This document shows positions 32,390 to 45,652 of a stretch of 64,000 bases of DNA, piece after piece. Numbering within the stretch: the first letter of the stretch is position 1; each line of letters begins with the position of its first letter. The stretch is from Mariannaea sp. PMI_226 (Eukaryota > Ascomycota > Sordariomycetes > Hypocreales > Nectriaceae), in assembly GCA_024336345.1 (NCBI GenBank), contig JANFOG010000002.1, positions 3,782,001 to 3,846,000 on the forward strand, in the 5' to 3' direction. The notes beneath the pieces are model-generated. The model worked only from the letters and a program-made list of their open reading frames with translations. It had not been told where the DNA came from and searched no databases. The translations under genes and the position numbers were made by a program.

Positions 32390-33988
32390 ATGGAGACAAC
32401 AGCTGAAGTCTCGATTTATGCTGAATATCTCTCCAACATCAGACAGATTTCCGTCGTTGCTTCACTGACGTCGCCGGCCGACGCGTCAACCAAGGCTGAA
32501 GTTGTACAGAATGGCCACCAACTCCAGATAACCCACCATGGCTCTGTCGAGAGTGTACATCTCCCGGCACAGGTCGTGTCTCCCCCAACTCTCCCGATAT
32601 CCAAGTCAAGTGGTTTGAATCTGTCATGGCGGCTCCCTGTGTCCCCCTCTGAGGTAAGGCCTTCGCCTTTCTCCCTTGAGAGCCAGGCGCTGCCATGGAC
32701 ATCCATAGACGTCCAGGCCGGATCACGAGTAAGCTGTCGGGCCTGTAACAGCGAGATTGTGTCAGAAGGTACCATCAAAGTCTGGAAGGACCTGCCGAGT
32801 GAAAATTGGGCGGAGATGATGGAGTTTTGGCACTGCCACAAGCCTCACGATCACAACCAGCAAGATGAAGGGTCGCTGGCAAACAAAGGCTATGGTGCCA
32901 ACAGCGCAATTTCTGCTCAGCCAAGTATCGGATTTGTTGACCTTACTTCATTCCTCTTCGCAGAGTCGGACTGCTCCGGCTTGACGGTAAGTTGACTTGG
33001 CACTGTAAAAGTTCCTGTTCCTCCTCCCTCAATGCTTGAGTCCTTTTTTTTTTTCCTTTTTCGCAACGTCCGTCAATCATCCCGGGGAGAAAGAAGGTGA
33101 CCATGTCGGTATCAAACCATTCAGTGATCTGGCCACCGATACAACTCCCCGAGAGCATCGTCCAAGTCATCGCCCCTCAAAGGCAGGCAACTTCATAGAA
33201 CCCTTCCGAAAGGAACGGGTTCTGTGCAGTTGTCTAAAGACGCAGCCTCCCGTTGGATTCGTGCCCTCTTTAATAAATAGAAGGCATGAGATCAAACAAG
33301 AGTACATTTTTTTTTCTTTTGTTTTACATAGCTATTATGTACATTATAATGCCGACCGGCTGCTTACGCGTTGTAGTACTCTTCCTCAACTGTGGATGCT
33401 GGGTTTGACATGAGTTCTTTGGCATTGGACAATTCTGTCCCACAGAAGTTCATCTACATCTTCTGCAAATCGTGCCAGAGGGAGATCGGCCTGTTCAATA
33501 TCCTGGCCGCTTCCGTAACTCTTTTCAAGTGGCAGATCTCCTGTCAAACACTGACACCGAGTCGCGGTCCCAGTAGTTTGGAGTGCCTCGTGGCCACTTT
33601 GATTGCTACCATCTCTCGATCGGGATCGTCCAAGTCAATCCTTACCCCTCATATACTTGGCCCCTCGTCAGTTGCAGCTGGCCAGTCCCGACAGGACCTT
33701 CATCTTTGGGTGCTGAATCCCAATGTGACGTATGCGTCGTCCTCTCTCACCGGATGCAGGACTGCCATGAAAATCCTTCACAAAGACATTGATTCCGAGG
33801 AAGGAGGCAAGCTTATCGAGTCCCTCAATTCAGACGTGCAGGAAATCACTCTTCCCATGGCGTCAATTGATGCTGCGAGAGATAAACTGAAGTCAAACAG
33901 CCTACTGCTACCAACTGGTGAGAGATCCTTCAAGGAATGGAGAGTTAGTCTGCTCGACCGATGGGATGGAAGAGTCCAGGAAGAATAA
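32390..33988 (+). CDS. UBE3D-like HECT-type E3 / E2-binding protein
   Basis: Exons are 32390-32986 and 33377-33988, giving 402 aa. The motif WKDLPSENWAEMMEFWHCHK and two CxxC pairs (C116/C119 in VSCRAC; C229/C232 in IFCKSCQREIG) are characteristic of the UBE3D / E2C-binding family, which has a HECT-like fold. SVTLFKWQISC continues the match. Known members bind E2 enzymes, so a role in ubiquitination is inferred from the family. The 389-nt intron (GTAAGT...GTTGTAG) is unusually long for this window. It joins SGLT to YSSSTVDAG in phase 0. A hidden exon inside it cannot be excluded. Confidence 0.78.
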
Positions 33989-34445
33989 AATAAGAAGAAG
34001 ACAAGGAGTAAAAAATTACATGCATACTAAATAGAGAATCCAAAAGTCAGATGCTTCGGTCTTGAGCGCTTCGGTTATGGATGTGTTGCCTCATGTAAGT
34101 GAGATGTTCCCCCTTGTGGGAAAACCAACGCACGGTGCATATGACACTGTATAATGCACCCTAATATCACATTATGATACAGTGTGCAGGTTTGGCTTTT
34201 ACGGACTAGCAGGCAACCACTGGCCTCATCCTGACCTTTGAATCAGCATTCTCACTCATAAAACTCCATCAAACATCCGTCGTTGAACACGCCACGACCG
34301 GTTGCCCAATAGGATTCAAGGCACACCTAGATACTTCTGAGGCTACAACTTCGTTGTATCACCGTTTCTTTCTCACTAGCAAGCTCATGCGGTGTGCACT
34401 CAACGGTGCCTCAGCTCCGTTGAGAGCTTGAAGTAACTCGCAACG

Positions 34446-37400
34446 ATGCATTCGTCGGCGGCAAAATACATCCCCGTGGGTTCTGTTTTGCTCAGAAAGG
34501 ATGAATTCAACCCACCGATACAATTTTGGGAAGCAGAGTTTTTCCAACAATGGAGATCGCTGTCCTTAGTTCGAGACCAACAACTCGACAGCGATACGGA
34601 ACATCCACTCTCTGATAGAACTTGGGAGCACCATTTACTCAAGACCCGCCAACTTTCCCCGTATGCTCGCCTATTTCACCAATCTTGGATAAAGTTGGAG
34701 TTCAAGATCAACGATGGAAGCGATGATGTAGGTACTATTAGAGTATATTTTCTTCCAGACGATGTCCATCGCAGTGTCATGGATCGCTCAGATCCCAGCT
34801 TGCTGAAGACGAGGCAAATTATCCTTGGCGAACTCGATTACTCACCCTCGGCTTGGAATGGAAATCCATCATCACCGCGTCTACGCAACCCAGTTCTCGT
34901 TGATGATTCAAGCAAAGACGATGAGGAGGAGATGTCCTTACTGCAGCTCTTCAACACGATCCCATCCCCGAACCCAAACCCAAATGTCGTAACTGAGCCA
35001 CATTCGAGAGGAGCTATGTGCTCTCTCCTGGGAAGTAGTGTGCCGGGGCTGCGCACCCAGCTTTACGAGTATCAAAGACGATCGGCAGCTCTGATGCTGC
35101 AGAAAGAGATCTCGCCAGGACATGTACTGGATCCTCGACTTTTGCATGTTCTTGACCAAAACGGCTCATCCTGGTACCTTGATCCGGTTGCTGGTACGGT
35201 TCTGATAGAACCACGCTACTATGATGGAGTATCTGGAGGGATCCTTGCGGAGGAGATGGGCTCTGGCAAAACTATCATTTGCCTAGCTCTTATACTCGCT
35301 ACACGCGATCTTCCAGCACAGCCGCCGGAGCATTACCGTGCAGGGGAGGCACCCAGGCGCAGGAAAATTGCTTCCCTTGCGGATATGGCTGCATCATGTG
35401 CAACACGAAACTCGGTCCCATGGAAACCGTACTTTGATGTTTACAAGGAACAACTCGGTGAGGAATTCACCCACTGCATCGAAGCGCTTGAGCGGAACCC
35501 GGGCCACTACCTCCTCCCAGCCCCAGTGCCTATCCGCGTTGGACGAAGAAAGGATCGCCCACTTCCTCCACCAAAGTTCATCTACTTGAGCTCGGCTAGC
35601 CTTGTCGTGGTACCAAATAACCTGCTAGCCCAATGGAAACAAGAAATCCGTAAGCATACGGACGGTCTTGAAGTTATCGTCATCACCAAGGACGACCCTA
35701 TTCCATCTCTTGAAGCTTTATTGAGGTGTGATCTGATCATTTTTTCCCAAACGCGCTTCGAGAAGCTAGGCAAACTGGAGAGTGATCTCGGCGAGTCTAC
35801 TCTATCGCAAGTACACTTTAAACGTTGTATTGTGGACGAGGGTCACAAGCTTGGAAATTCCAGAATTAGCAACAGAAGTAATTTGCTCATAGGTCTGAAT
35901 TCCCTTAATTTTTCATCTCGCTGGATAGTGACAGGTACACCCTCACACGGCTTGTTCGGAGTCGATACCAGCCCAAGAGGCTCAGCGACTTCAGGAAACC
36001 CGACGTCTCAAGACAACATCAAAGATACCAACGGAAGCAACGAATCACTGATTGAGATGGAACGAAAAGACTTGGAGAGAATTGGTTCCATAACTGCCCT
36101 CTTTCTGAAAGCTCGTCCGTGGGCAAATACGATTACAGATGCAGGTGACACACTGGCAAATTGGTCAACGTATCTCATGTTACCCAAGCACAATTCGAAG
36201 AGCCGCGGGCGTTGGGACTGCCTCAGATCAACAGTTAATACCCTCATAATCCGACACCGGTTGGACGAAGTGGCTAGTCTCCTACCGTCTGTAAACGAGA
36301 GGGTAGTGGTACTGGATGGGTCCTACCAGGATCAAATGTCACTAAACATATTCTCCATGATGATTATCTTCAATGCGGTACAGTCACAGAGAACTGATAT
36401 GGACTACTTCTTCCACCCGAGGCAAAGGAAGAGCTTGCTCCAGATTGTGCAAAATCTGAAACAGGCGTCCTTTTTCGGTGGTTCATTCTACAAATCAGAA
36501 GAAATCGAAAACGCGATTGAGACTGCAGAGGGCTTCTTACGCGATAAGAAGGTCCCTATAAGCGACGAAGACCAAAAGCTTCTTGAACAAGCAATCGAGT
36601 TTGGCCGGTTGATACTGTCAAACCATCTACGACGGCTTAGCAACCAGTTCCATGACATCCCAATCTCCGCCCATGGGTTCCCGAATTCCATTGGTCGATC
36701 GTGGTCATTGGATGGCGAGGTCGAGACTGTCGTCTGCAGCTCGTCGAGCATGTTGCTGGCTCTCCAGAAGCTCATTCACAAGTCAGCATCTAATCCGGAA
36801 GCGTTGAATTCTCTTTTGAATGGCCAGTTAGAGCAGGAAGGAATTCTTGCGAGAGATCGGATGCTAGAGCCACAACAGAGCGAGGGCAAACCATCAAAGG
36901 AGAAATCTTCGCAAACTCTCGCTGGTAATACGAAGATTGGGGATGATAGTGGTCACAAGATACGGCCTCAAGGCGCTAATGCTGTCGCCTCTATGAAAGA
37001 AATACCTACAGACATGTTCCTTGGACCTCTCGAGAAAGCTACAATTAGTTCAACAGCATCTGCAAAGCTGTCGTACTTGATTGACAGTATCGTCAAGTTT
37101 CAAGACGATGAGAAGATCATTGTCTTTTATGAGAATGAGAACGTTGCATGGTATCTCGCTAGTATGCTAGATGTTGTAAGTTCAATCTGCTCATGATGCT
37201 AAGTGGACCACTGCTTATGACGATTTAGTTACAAATCCAACATCTGATCTACGCAAAGGGCTTAACAACCGAACGAAAGGCACAATACGTCAATACTTTC
37301 CATCATAACCCTGACTTCAGGTAAGAGCTCATCAAGGCATCATAAGATTCAACAAGAATATTGATTCTTTTACTCCAGGGTACTTCTCATGGATATATCG

Positions 37401-37985
37401 CAGGCTGCTTTTGGCCTAGACATGCGAGAGGCGTCAAGGATCTATTTTATCAACCCTGTGTTGAATCCTCAAGTCGAAGCACAGGCAATTGGACGGGTTC
37501 GGCGTATAAGCCAGCAAAAACCAGTTTCGGTTGAAACGCTAGTGTTGAAGAACAGCATCGAGGAGGTCATATTAGAGCGCAAACAGCACATGTCACAAGC
37601 TGAACATCGGCGGGTCAAATCAATTCTGGACATCCGTCCCATTTACGACTGGATCAAGAACGCCAAAATTAATCCGTTACCTGAGGGTCAGTTGGATAAG
37701 ATGAGTCAAATGGCACCGTTACATTCGCCCCAGTATGTATTCGGCAGAGGATTTGGTCGCGACATGCATCCAGACGATGGCCTGATCTTGCATGAGGGAG
37801 ACAAAATAAATGTTGATGTGATGGAAACTCGCAAAACCAGCGAATTGAGATATGATATGAAACGGCCGTACGACGTCGGGCCAGGAGTTGATAACAACCT
37901 GCAGGCCAAAGTTAACAGTCGATCATTGGACATCCGTGACCATGTCACGCGTCCATCAAAGAGTGTTCGATTTGCTGCCGGATGA
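34446..37985 (+). CDS. SNF2-family DEGH helicase/ATPase
   Basis: Exons are 34446-37175, 37229-37320 and 37379-37985, giving 1142 aa with phases 0 and 2. The ATPase lobe has LYEYQRRSAALMLQKE, Walker A AEEMGSGKT with K275, LVVVPNNLLAQWKQEI, Walker B IVDEGHKLG (D464-H467) and RWIVTGTPSHGLFG. The C-terminal lobe has LLMDISQAAFGLDMREAS and motif VI QAIGRVRRISQQK (from residue 976). This layout with a long insert between lobes fits Rad5/Rad16-like SNF2 ATPases of fungi, but I see no RING Cys/His cluster between the lobes. The substrate (chromatin or stalled forks) is unknown. The C-terminus after about 1020 is low-conservation. Confidence 0.88.
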
Positions 37986-39734
37986 GCTTCATCAAGAGTG
38001 CAGTAGGCAAGCTGCTATGTAGATGTCACGACTGGTGAACACGTTAGAGGTGGTGACGGGGAGATGGACGGCTAGAGAGATACTGAATTCTGAATTCGGA
38101 GTTACTTTGCATATGGATAGCATTAATCAGATAGATACTCTGCATTTGATCCAGGGTCAGGGTCTGTCTGAGAGACGGGTCCCGGACTTGAAACCGTACA
38201 AGCAACGAGTCTGACTACAAGACGAATGTTGCTCGATGTAAACATGGCAACGGAGAAATAAAAGTGTTATGAGTCGACCTCACTTTGATGGTTTTATTCC
38301 AAGACATACGAGACCCTGATGTTATCAGGATGAGATGACAGAGGATCAGAAGAGTGGTCACTTCTAAGACAGGCGTCTTGTTTCTGAGTTGTGGGATTTT
38401 CGGAACCGCACTCGGCGAAATACACGGTGCATAAACTTGCATTTGATTTGTTCAATGGACTCTGAAAATCAGTCCGTGCCCATGTAACTTTGTGCATTTA
38501 CCTAATTAAATCTGTAGTGGGAACTGAGGGTGGCTGAGGTTGTAATAGTGGTGTTCAGATAATGTGTTTCTTGGGCATGGTTAACCAGGGGAGGGGGGAT
38601 CTGCCTTGTCTACCCTACATACTTAGCGACTATGCTGGTAGATATGATGTGGAAAAGGCAGCGAGGAACACAGGCAACAGCTCTGCCTCGAAACACTGCA
38701 TGTTTCGAGAGGAGAGAGGATGCTGACGAGTGGACAGATGGAAAGGGAATGGCTACTCTCTGTGCCTTGTATCCAGCTCGGCTGCCTTTGTTGGTGGTGC
38801 TTTGATGGACTTGCTGTGCACTCATGTATAAATAGTTCTGTGCACCATATGTTATCGGTGAACTGGTGACTTGGTATTCGGTGTCACTTTAGAGGATAGT
38901 AAAAAAGTACACCTGGGTCAGTTTCTGTCAGACGTCTTTCTTCCATATGAAGGATTCCAGGGTTTGCTGTTTATTGACTGCGAGGAGGCTGTTATGTCGA
39001 GTAGTGCGTGTTCTATTCACGCCTCAGCATGCTACAGAACGCATTCATTGGTTCCCCTACTAACTACGTATCTCAGTACGTGTACCATCCAATGCCTTGT
39101 AGGCAGATTTGCCTACATCAAGCTTACCCATTCAGTGATCCCTGTTGCTTTTTTTTTATCTTGGTGTTCCGCTGCACTAACTATACCAAGGTTGGTCAAA
39201 AGCCGCCTTGAGCCTGTTGTCGCACCCCTGATCACTTGTCCCCTGGTCTTCTTGCAGTGCCATGACGGGAATTTTTCAAACAAAGCTGGGGTAATGGTGC
39301 CAGTGGAGGTGTTGCCAAACCGATCCCTTCGTGGATGGCTTGTTGGTTTGATGGTCGTTCTCATGTCATCAAGAGACATGAGGATCAAAAGTCGCACGAG
39401 ATGATTCAACTTCCTCACCGCAGGTGCCTAGGTATTGCACGAAAACACAGAGACAGCAATCACACAGGTACATATCTACCTACCTACCTAGTTTGGCACC
39501 AAGCTTCCTGGCTGCAGGCTGCTGGGACTGGCCGGCTGGCTGCTTCTAGACTTGCAATATATGCACTGGGACATTGCGACCGGTGACCTGATACACGATG
39601 AGTGGCTAAGAGTGAATGGAGCGGACATTCTTTGGAGTTTGGATGGAGCACGGAGTAAGGCCAGCGACACCTGTTGCAGCCGCTGAGGCGCCGCCCCAGA
39701 CAATCAGATCCATCCTTTCGGTTGGATTTACTTA

Positions 39735-39754
39735 CCCCCCCCCCCCCCCCCCCC
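39735..39754 (+). repeat. Poly-C tract (20 C)
   Basis: An uninterrupted run of 20 C lies in intergenic DNA. Confidence 0.8.
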
Positions 39755-40160
39755 TTCCAAACCCATCTGCCCTAAATGATGACGGGTACGTACTTCTTAC
39801 GCAGTACGTTGTAGGATGCTATTGGTATAATAATAAAATGGGATGCTATTTTTGAACTCTGGACGGAATGGCGAAAGACTATCTATTATGTATGCACAGA
39901 GTATTATCTGTTTGTCCAAGGTTGCGGCCCACGCACAATGCACGCACTTTCCTTTTCGAAGTACGGGATTTCGTACAGAACAGCAGCTGGAGATGAAGAG
40001 TTGCATGCTGTCCAACCGTCCTACCGTCCTCATCGCTAACCACTTGTTTTGAGGGGTACCGTATGTATGAATTGAGATAACTTGTTACTAGCGCACGGTA
40101 CCTACCGCTATGCAACCAAGCTTTCAGTCACCGCCACAATATGTATAATGTATGCATGTT

Positions 40161-40177
40161 TGTATGTATGTATGTAT
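40161..40177 (+). repeat. TGTA microsatellite
   Basis: Four TGTA units are followed by T, in intergenic DNA. Confidence 0.7.
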
Positions 40178-41996
40178 CAAGTCTGTACGAGGAGTGACAA
40201 GCACGAAACGATTCCGAAAAGAAGGGAGAAAAACATCCTTTTGGGAAGCGGACGTGACTCGATGCTTTTTCCTAGGGTTGGAATCCTTGATACTAGGGGT
40301 GTTTACGCTGAGTCTGGCCAGCAGTCTCACCGTCGTGGCTCTGGCCACTCATGAGCGAACAAACTTTTCTTTGACTTCTGCACATAATACACCACGAGAG
40401 AACGGGGGAACGGTGACAGGGTTTCTCAAAATGGCGGAGGGACTTTTATTGGATAACTTCATACTCCGTTGTACATGCTGGACGCACCTGAAGTCGATAG
40501 GGTATCAAGTCACCTTGCTTTTATTTTTGGCCCCACGACCCTAGTCCTTTCTTTTTTGCCGTCGCCGTGTCTTGCTTTCTTTCTTTTTCCCCCCTCCTTT
40601 TTCTTTCTGCTTGCTTATGAGTGGTTGAGCGATTTGGTGAGCTGCCTTCAAGCGACATAGCAGGTCATCTCATGTCTAATAAGCATAATAACAGGAGGTT
40701 GGCTTGTATGCAAATCACTCCTAACTAAGCGGGCAGTGTATACGAGAAATAAATATATTGCGTATTGCGTACTAAGTATTTTTGAAAATCGCCGTTCTTT
40801 GTCTTATTAGCTTTATTGCTGCTTGCGGCCTTTGAGCCTTTGAGGCAGGAAGGATCCTTTTTTTTTTTTTTTTGCTCATTCATTTCATTCTTTTGTTTTT
40901 TCCTTTTCTTGTGGATGGATGTACACGATGCTTGTTGTGTACCCAAATGCACGTCTGACAGAGCTCCCCGAACTCAGCTCAGGTACCTAGCTACTGTAGG
41001 TACTACCTTAGGTAAGGCAGGTAGGCATCTCCCAAAATAGCCTGGTTGTGGCTGCGTTCCTGTTTGGGAAAACACTGCACAAAATGTATGTATAGTACGC
41101 AGCAGGCAGGTACAATAGACGTCTACTGTCTACTGGGCTGTTCCGTACCTCTTACCAAGTTCAAGCTGCTGCACTCTGCGCTGACGCTCTAATTTGTACC
41201 TGCCCTTCAAGTTCTGCGGCAATTGAGGCTGGAGTGATGAAAAAGAGTTTTGGTTCTTCTATTGACTTCTTTTATTAGCATACGTATAACTTATAGCATT
41301 ACATTGTGTCCTCTACTGCTCTTCATTTCCAACTCTCTCTCATTCCTCACAGCCCCCCTCCTCCTCTTCCCCTCTTCCCCTCTTACATGTCGCCCCATCA
41401 TCCCCAAGGGATTTTCAAAAACTGGCATATTCATTCATGATCTCGCATCCGTCTCGAACCGTACAGATCACCTCGTACTTCATGCCTATCTAATAATTGG
41501 AAGTCAATGATGTGACTGACAACCCTGGACAAATTCAGAGACATTTCGCCCTCCCGTGTCCCCACTCGGCGCTCCACCTCCACCTCGGCCTCCACCGAAC
41601 TGACCTGACCTGACGAGCCGCGTGGGCGTTTCCGTCAGCGCCATCCATTCATTCATCGGCGCCGCTCTGTGCCTGTGAGTCTTAAACGTTGCATCTGTAC
41701 CAGCGTATATCTTTGCTTGCCTGGCAATTGCAGGGCAAGCGGGTCGAGAAAGGGCCAGAAAAGACCCTTAAAAGAGACCAAGAAAAGTATTGAAGAAAGG
41801 GGCTTGATTCTCTTCTCAAGGAGAAAGCTGGCTTGGTGAACAATTTTATTGTTCCCCTCCTCTCGTTGCCCTTTCCTTTTTACTGCTTCCGTGTCTCCCT
41901 GGTCGTGGTACTCCCCTCCAGAGTACAGAGCCTGGTGCATCACAAATACTCCCTCCCATTAAACTGTCTCATTATAGCTCCCCTCAATTCATCGCC

Positions 41997-42380
41997 ATGT
42001 TCAAAACTGGCCATGATCGTCATAGCCAAAGGTTCAACACATGGTTCTCTTCAGGCCACAACTTCATGCCTGACATTGAATACAAACAACCAGAAGCTTT
42101 TCAGGGTCATGGATGGGCCCTCACCATGATCGACGAGGAACCCTGGTCCGCCGCTAAACTAAACCAGCAATCCACGGACCTGATGTACGTCTTCTCAGTT
42201 TCCTTTGTGTCATCCATAATATTTACAGTCATATTTTGGAGATTCATTCTTTCTCGCTATGTAGTCTGGATACCAAGCCTTGTTACCCAGGTACAAAGTA
42301 AGTCTCCGCAGTTGGGGACTGAAAAGTCATCAACCAAAGATAGCTATCTTGACTTGTTTCCATTCTTTTATTCATATTGA
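41997..42380 (+). CDS. Hypothetical small protein with one or two membrane segments (doubtful)
   Basis: The ORF starts with ATG in a good context (TCGCCATG) and encodes 127 aa. The N-terminal 60 residues are polar (FKTGHDRHSQRFNTWFSSG). They are followed by a hydrophobic helix VFSVSFVSSIIFTVIFWRFIL at about residues 64-84. A candidate intron (GTACGTCT...TTTACAG, about 44 nt) overlaps this helix and would replace it, so the gene model is unresolved. No family is recognised. I rate it as a possible gene only. Confidence 0.25.
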   Translation: MFKTGHDRHSQRFNTWFSSGHNFMPDIEYKQPEAFQGHGWALTMIDEEPWSAAKLNQQSTDLMYVFSVSFVSSIIFTVIFWRFILSRYVVWIPSLVTQVQSKSPQLGTEKSSTKDSYLDLFPFFYSY

Positions 42381-43263
42381 ATAACTCATCCGGCCCTTCC
42401 TCCAACCCCCCCCCCTTATCTTCAATGTGACAGAAGAGAGAAAAAAGGGAAACAATAAAGAAGGATGAAAGAAAAGCACCTCCTTTGCCCTTGGACTGCG
42501 TTATCCTATGACAGAAAATGAATTGCATACCTTGAGTATCTTGCCGCTCACAATCCTTCCGATTATCGATCGCTGCTCCCTGGTGCAGTAAAAGCACCAG
42601 TCTCCTCAGGAATAGGACTAGGAGAAATCTTGCTGCTGTTCACCCTCTCCCGCCCAATGTCTCAGCTCCCGCGGAAGCTCATACAGTCCCTCACTGGAGC
42701 CAGCCAACAAGGAGTCTGCACAGGATTCGTGGCGCTTTCTAAACACTTTGGAGCACGTCCTGCTGTTGCATTGGTTTGATTGCCTTGCCCACATTTTCCC
42801 CTGGTGGCGCACTCAAAGCGCCTGGCAGCCTCGCGCTACTTGACGCCAAGAGATCAGCCCTTGTGGCTACCCAGACGTCAGAAGGGTTCTAGACGGAGTG
42901 ACTCGAGTCCGAGTGTACAAGTCTAACGCCCAGGACTCCCCCCCAAAAAAACTCGTTGCCCTGCCTAACCTTCATAATCCTTCGCTCTCCCTCTTTCATG
43001 CGAGAAACTGGTCTGTTTTCTTTTCTTGAATTTCTGGGAAAGCGGTCTGAATATATGGAGAATTAATTCTTTCTACTCGCTCATTTACTCTTCCTCGCTG
43101 ACCCTTGTCACTCTTTGGTTGCTTCTTTAGACCTGCCAACCCGAATAAGCCGAAGCCAAGAAAACGAGCTGCTCATACTGCCACTAATACCCATACAAGA
43201 GTTACTGCAGATCCTGCGTCAGCGTCAATTCGAACGCGTGCCGATACAGAGACTGACCTCGCC

Positions 43264-45652
43264 ATGAAGGGGCCTACCGTTACGGTTCAGCCAGTCCATC
43301 CATCATCTTTCACACCCATGACGCAGTTGTATCCCGTCAAGGAAGACTCCGTCGATGACTTTCTTGCAAGAACTGAGAAGCAAAAGCTACCTCGCACCTC
43401 TTACCCAACATATTCCGTCTATCCCGGCTTGAAGACTCCCGCTTCTGATACCAGCAAGGCTACCGAGTCGCTCCCTGTAGTAGGTCGGCTACAACGGCCT
43501 CGCAAGTTATCCAATGGCTCTACCGCCTCATTAGCAAGCACGTACTCGGGTTCAAGCGATAGTATGACTACACTTAGCATGAGATCTCGGCAGCGGGCAT
43601 CATCATGGGGAAGCAGAACCAGCGTTGAGTCTCATGATTCACCAGCCAAATGGAGACCCGAATATCTCTCCCAGCGACCTTTACCGATGCAAACAAAAAA
43701 GCAGAACCCCAAGTTCATTCGGCCAGTTTATCATACGAATGAGCTCTTCAGTTTACTACCCAGCGAGGTCCTGAGTCTCATCCTCTCATATCTACGGCAA
43801 TTCCACCTCGATCCCGACAGTCCTAGTTGTGCAACCTGTTGGATGCGAGATATGTACAACTTGCTCATGGCTTCGCGGAAATGGTACAAAACGGCCCGCA
43901 TAGCTCTGTAGGTTCCCCCTCCTCATCTTGTATCATGAATTTATGGTACCAATAGAACCGGAATGCTCGGGGTCCTGTACCATATCCCGAGTCGATGGTT
44001 TTTCTTTTTTGTGGCGTCAAACTTACATTGTCATTAGCTATGAAGACATTCAGCTAGTGGGGGCTGACTCGATAATCCATAAGAAGAAGTACAACAAACT
44101 AAACCAAGGCGCTCGTATCATGATGCTTCGCCGCTCACTCCGAGCGAATCCTTATTTAGCCAGCCTTGTCCGCAACTTGAAAGTCCCTGCCCCAGACTTG
44201 GGAGCCAAGGTCAACAGCATTGCCGAATATGATGATACAATCGCGTCGCTCGTCATGGCTTGCCCTAATCTGGAGACATTATCCGGCCCGACGACAACTT
44301 ACGACCATTCGTTCAAGAAGCTCTTCCATGCCTTGTCAACTAGACCTAAACTCAAGCAAATGAATTGGGTAATACAAGCCTCGCCACAACAAAAACACCA
44401 GAGGATCCAGTCTAGTACGCAACAACTGGGCTTAGTAGTACCAGGAGAACTAAAGCGCTTTCAGGAAATTGCGTTCTTGAATAGTCATGATAACTGGAAA
44501 AGCCTCGAGACTCTGACTATCAACTGCTATATGGGTGCTACTCTCACGCCCGAGAATCTCCTTATGACGACACTCCAACTCCTACCCTCTCTCAAGCATC
44601 TCCATCTCTGCAACATACCTCGCAATGGTTTCAATGACAACAACCTCTTGAGTCTACCGGCTCTTGAGAGCCTAACTTTGTCTGACATTTTTGGCATCAC
44701 TGATACCGGCTTGTCTGCATTCGCTACCCGTGCTAACAGCGCCTCTTTGCGAACACTGCAACTCCGTCACACACCTTTGACATCATTAGCTGCACTCGCC
44801 CGTATCCTCTCCAACTTGAATTCTCTCACGACATTCTCACTTATCCAGACCTCATCTCCCGTGATGCCCGAGGAAAACTCTTTTACTCTCTGGATGATGC
44901 CTTATCTGGCCTCCCGCAGCCTGAAAAAACTTCATTGGGACATTACTGCACACTCCATGTCACTGAACAATTCAGCCGACGATATTCTCGCCCGGAGCAT
45001 TGCTGCTGGAGGATTCCCAGAACTCAGAACCCTACGAGTCCCAAACGATCCCGATGGAATCTTCCAAGATCTCTGCTACCCCGTGGAACGAATAGATCTT
45101 CTGAATGATCGGTTCCGACCACCAGAAACGTCTTTGGATTTTGCCAACCTAAGCCCTATTTCCAACACGAGCAGCCCCATGTCAGCATCGCGTTACACCC
45201 TTTTCAAGTCCTCAAGTACCACCTCTCTCAACTCTCTCCCAACTCCACGCACTTCAACCAGCAGCAGGGGCCATGTTGCGTTTACAAACTTGCATGCAGC
45301 GCGCCTTGCTGCTCAAGCCCGTCTCGAGGCGGCACGTTCCAGACCACGATTTATTGTCAACGTTATCGATGAGGATGGCACAATGGTTGATACATTCCCC
45401 ATGGCTGGGTTTATCGGTACCGCAGGGAGCCTAATAAAATACCATCTCTTGCCGGATGAGGGCTCCTGCGATGAGAAAGGGGGGTTGGTAGATGTGGTAG
45501 ATCTCCAGAATGATGGTGGGGAGAGTCTAGCAGGTGGACGAGAGGGATGCTGTGGTCGATGGAACGTTCGAGCAGGCGTCGTGGCAGATCGCAAAGAGAA
45601 AGAAAGCTGGTGGCATACAGAGCGCGGTCGCTGGACGAAGGTAGCTCTGTAA
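43264..45652 (+). CDS. F-box protein with leucine-rich C-terminal region
   Basis: Exons are 43264-43907 and 44038-45652, giving 752 aa (phase 2 join giving RIALYEDIQL). The F-box is at about residues 160-205 (ELFSLLPSEVLSLILSYLRQF ... MASRKWYKTARIALYEDI). After it come LRR-like helices (ACPNLETLSG, LPSLKHLHLCNIP, LPALESLTLSDIFG, SASLRTLQLRHTPL), a Ser-rich linker and an acidic C-terminus. F-box proteins are substrate receptors of SCF ubiquitin ligases; the target is unknown. The start is uncertain: the frame stays open without an ATG back to 43105, and a CTTCTTTAG at 43123-43131 looks like an acceptor. The true N-terminus may therefore lie in an upstream exon I could not identify. The gene is convergent with the 46839-50351 gene. 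Confidence 0.8.

Larger units (their letters stand above)
37986..41996. other. Gene desert (4 kb)
   Basis: No gene was recognised on either strand. The ORF at 38871-39404 lacks an ATG start and family features. The region holds a 20-C tract (39735-39754), a TGTA microsatellite (40161-40177), a 15-nt or longer T tract near 40860, and TACCTA/TAGGTA islands at about 39469-39490 and 40981-41028. Confidence 0.45.

Noticed and set aside
38871..39404. 177-aa plus-strand ORF in the 38-42 kb desert
   Set aside because: It starts with TTG, not ATG, has no family resemblance and overlaps other equally open frames.
43105..43911. Start of the F-box gene at 43105
   Set aside because: The first codon is TTG and the segment before 43132 looks like the end of an intron.
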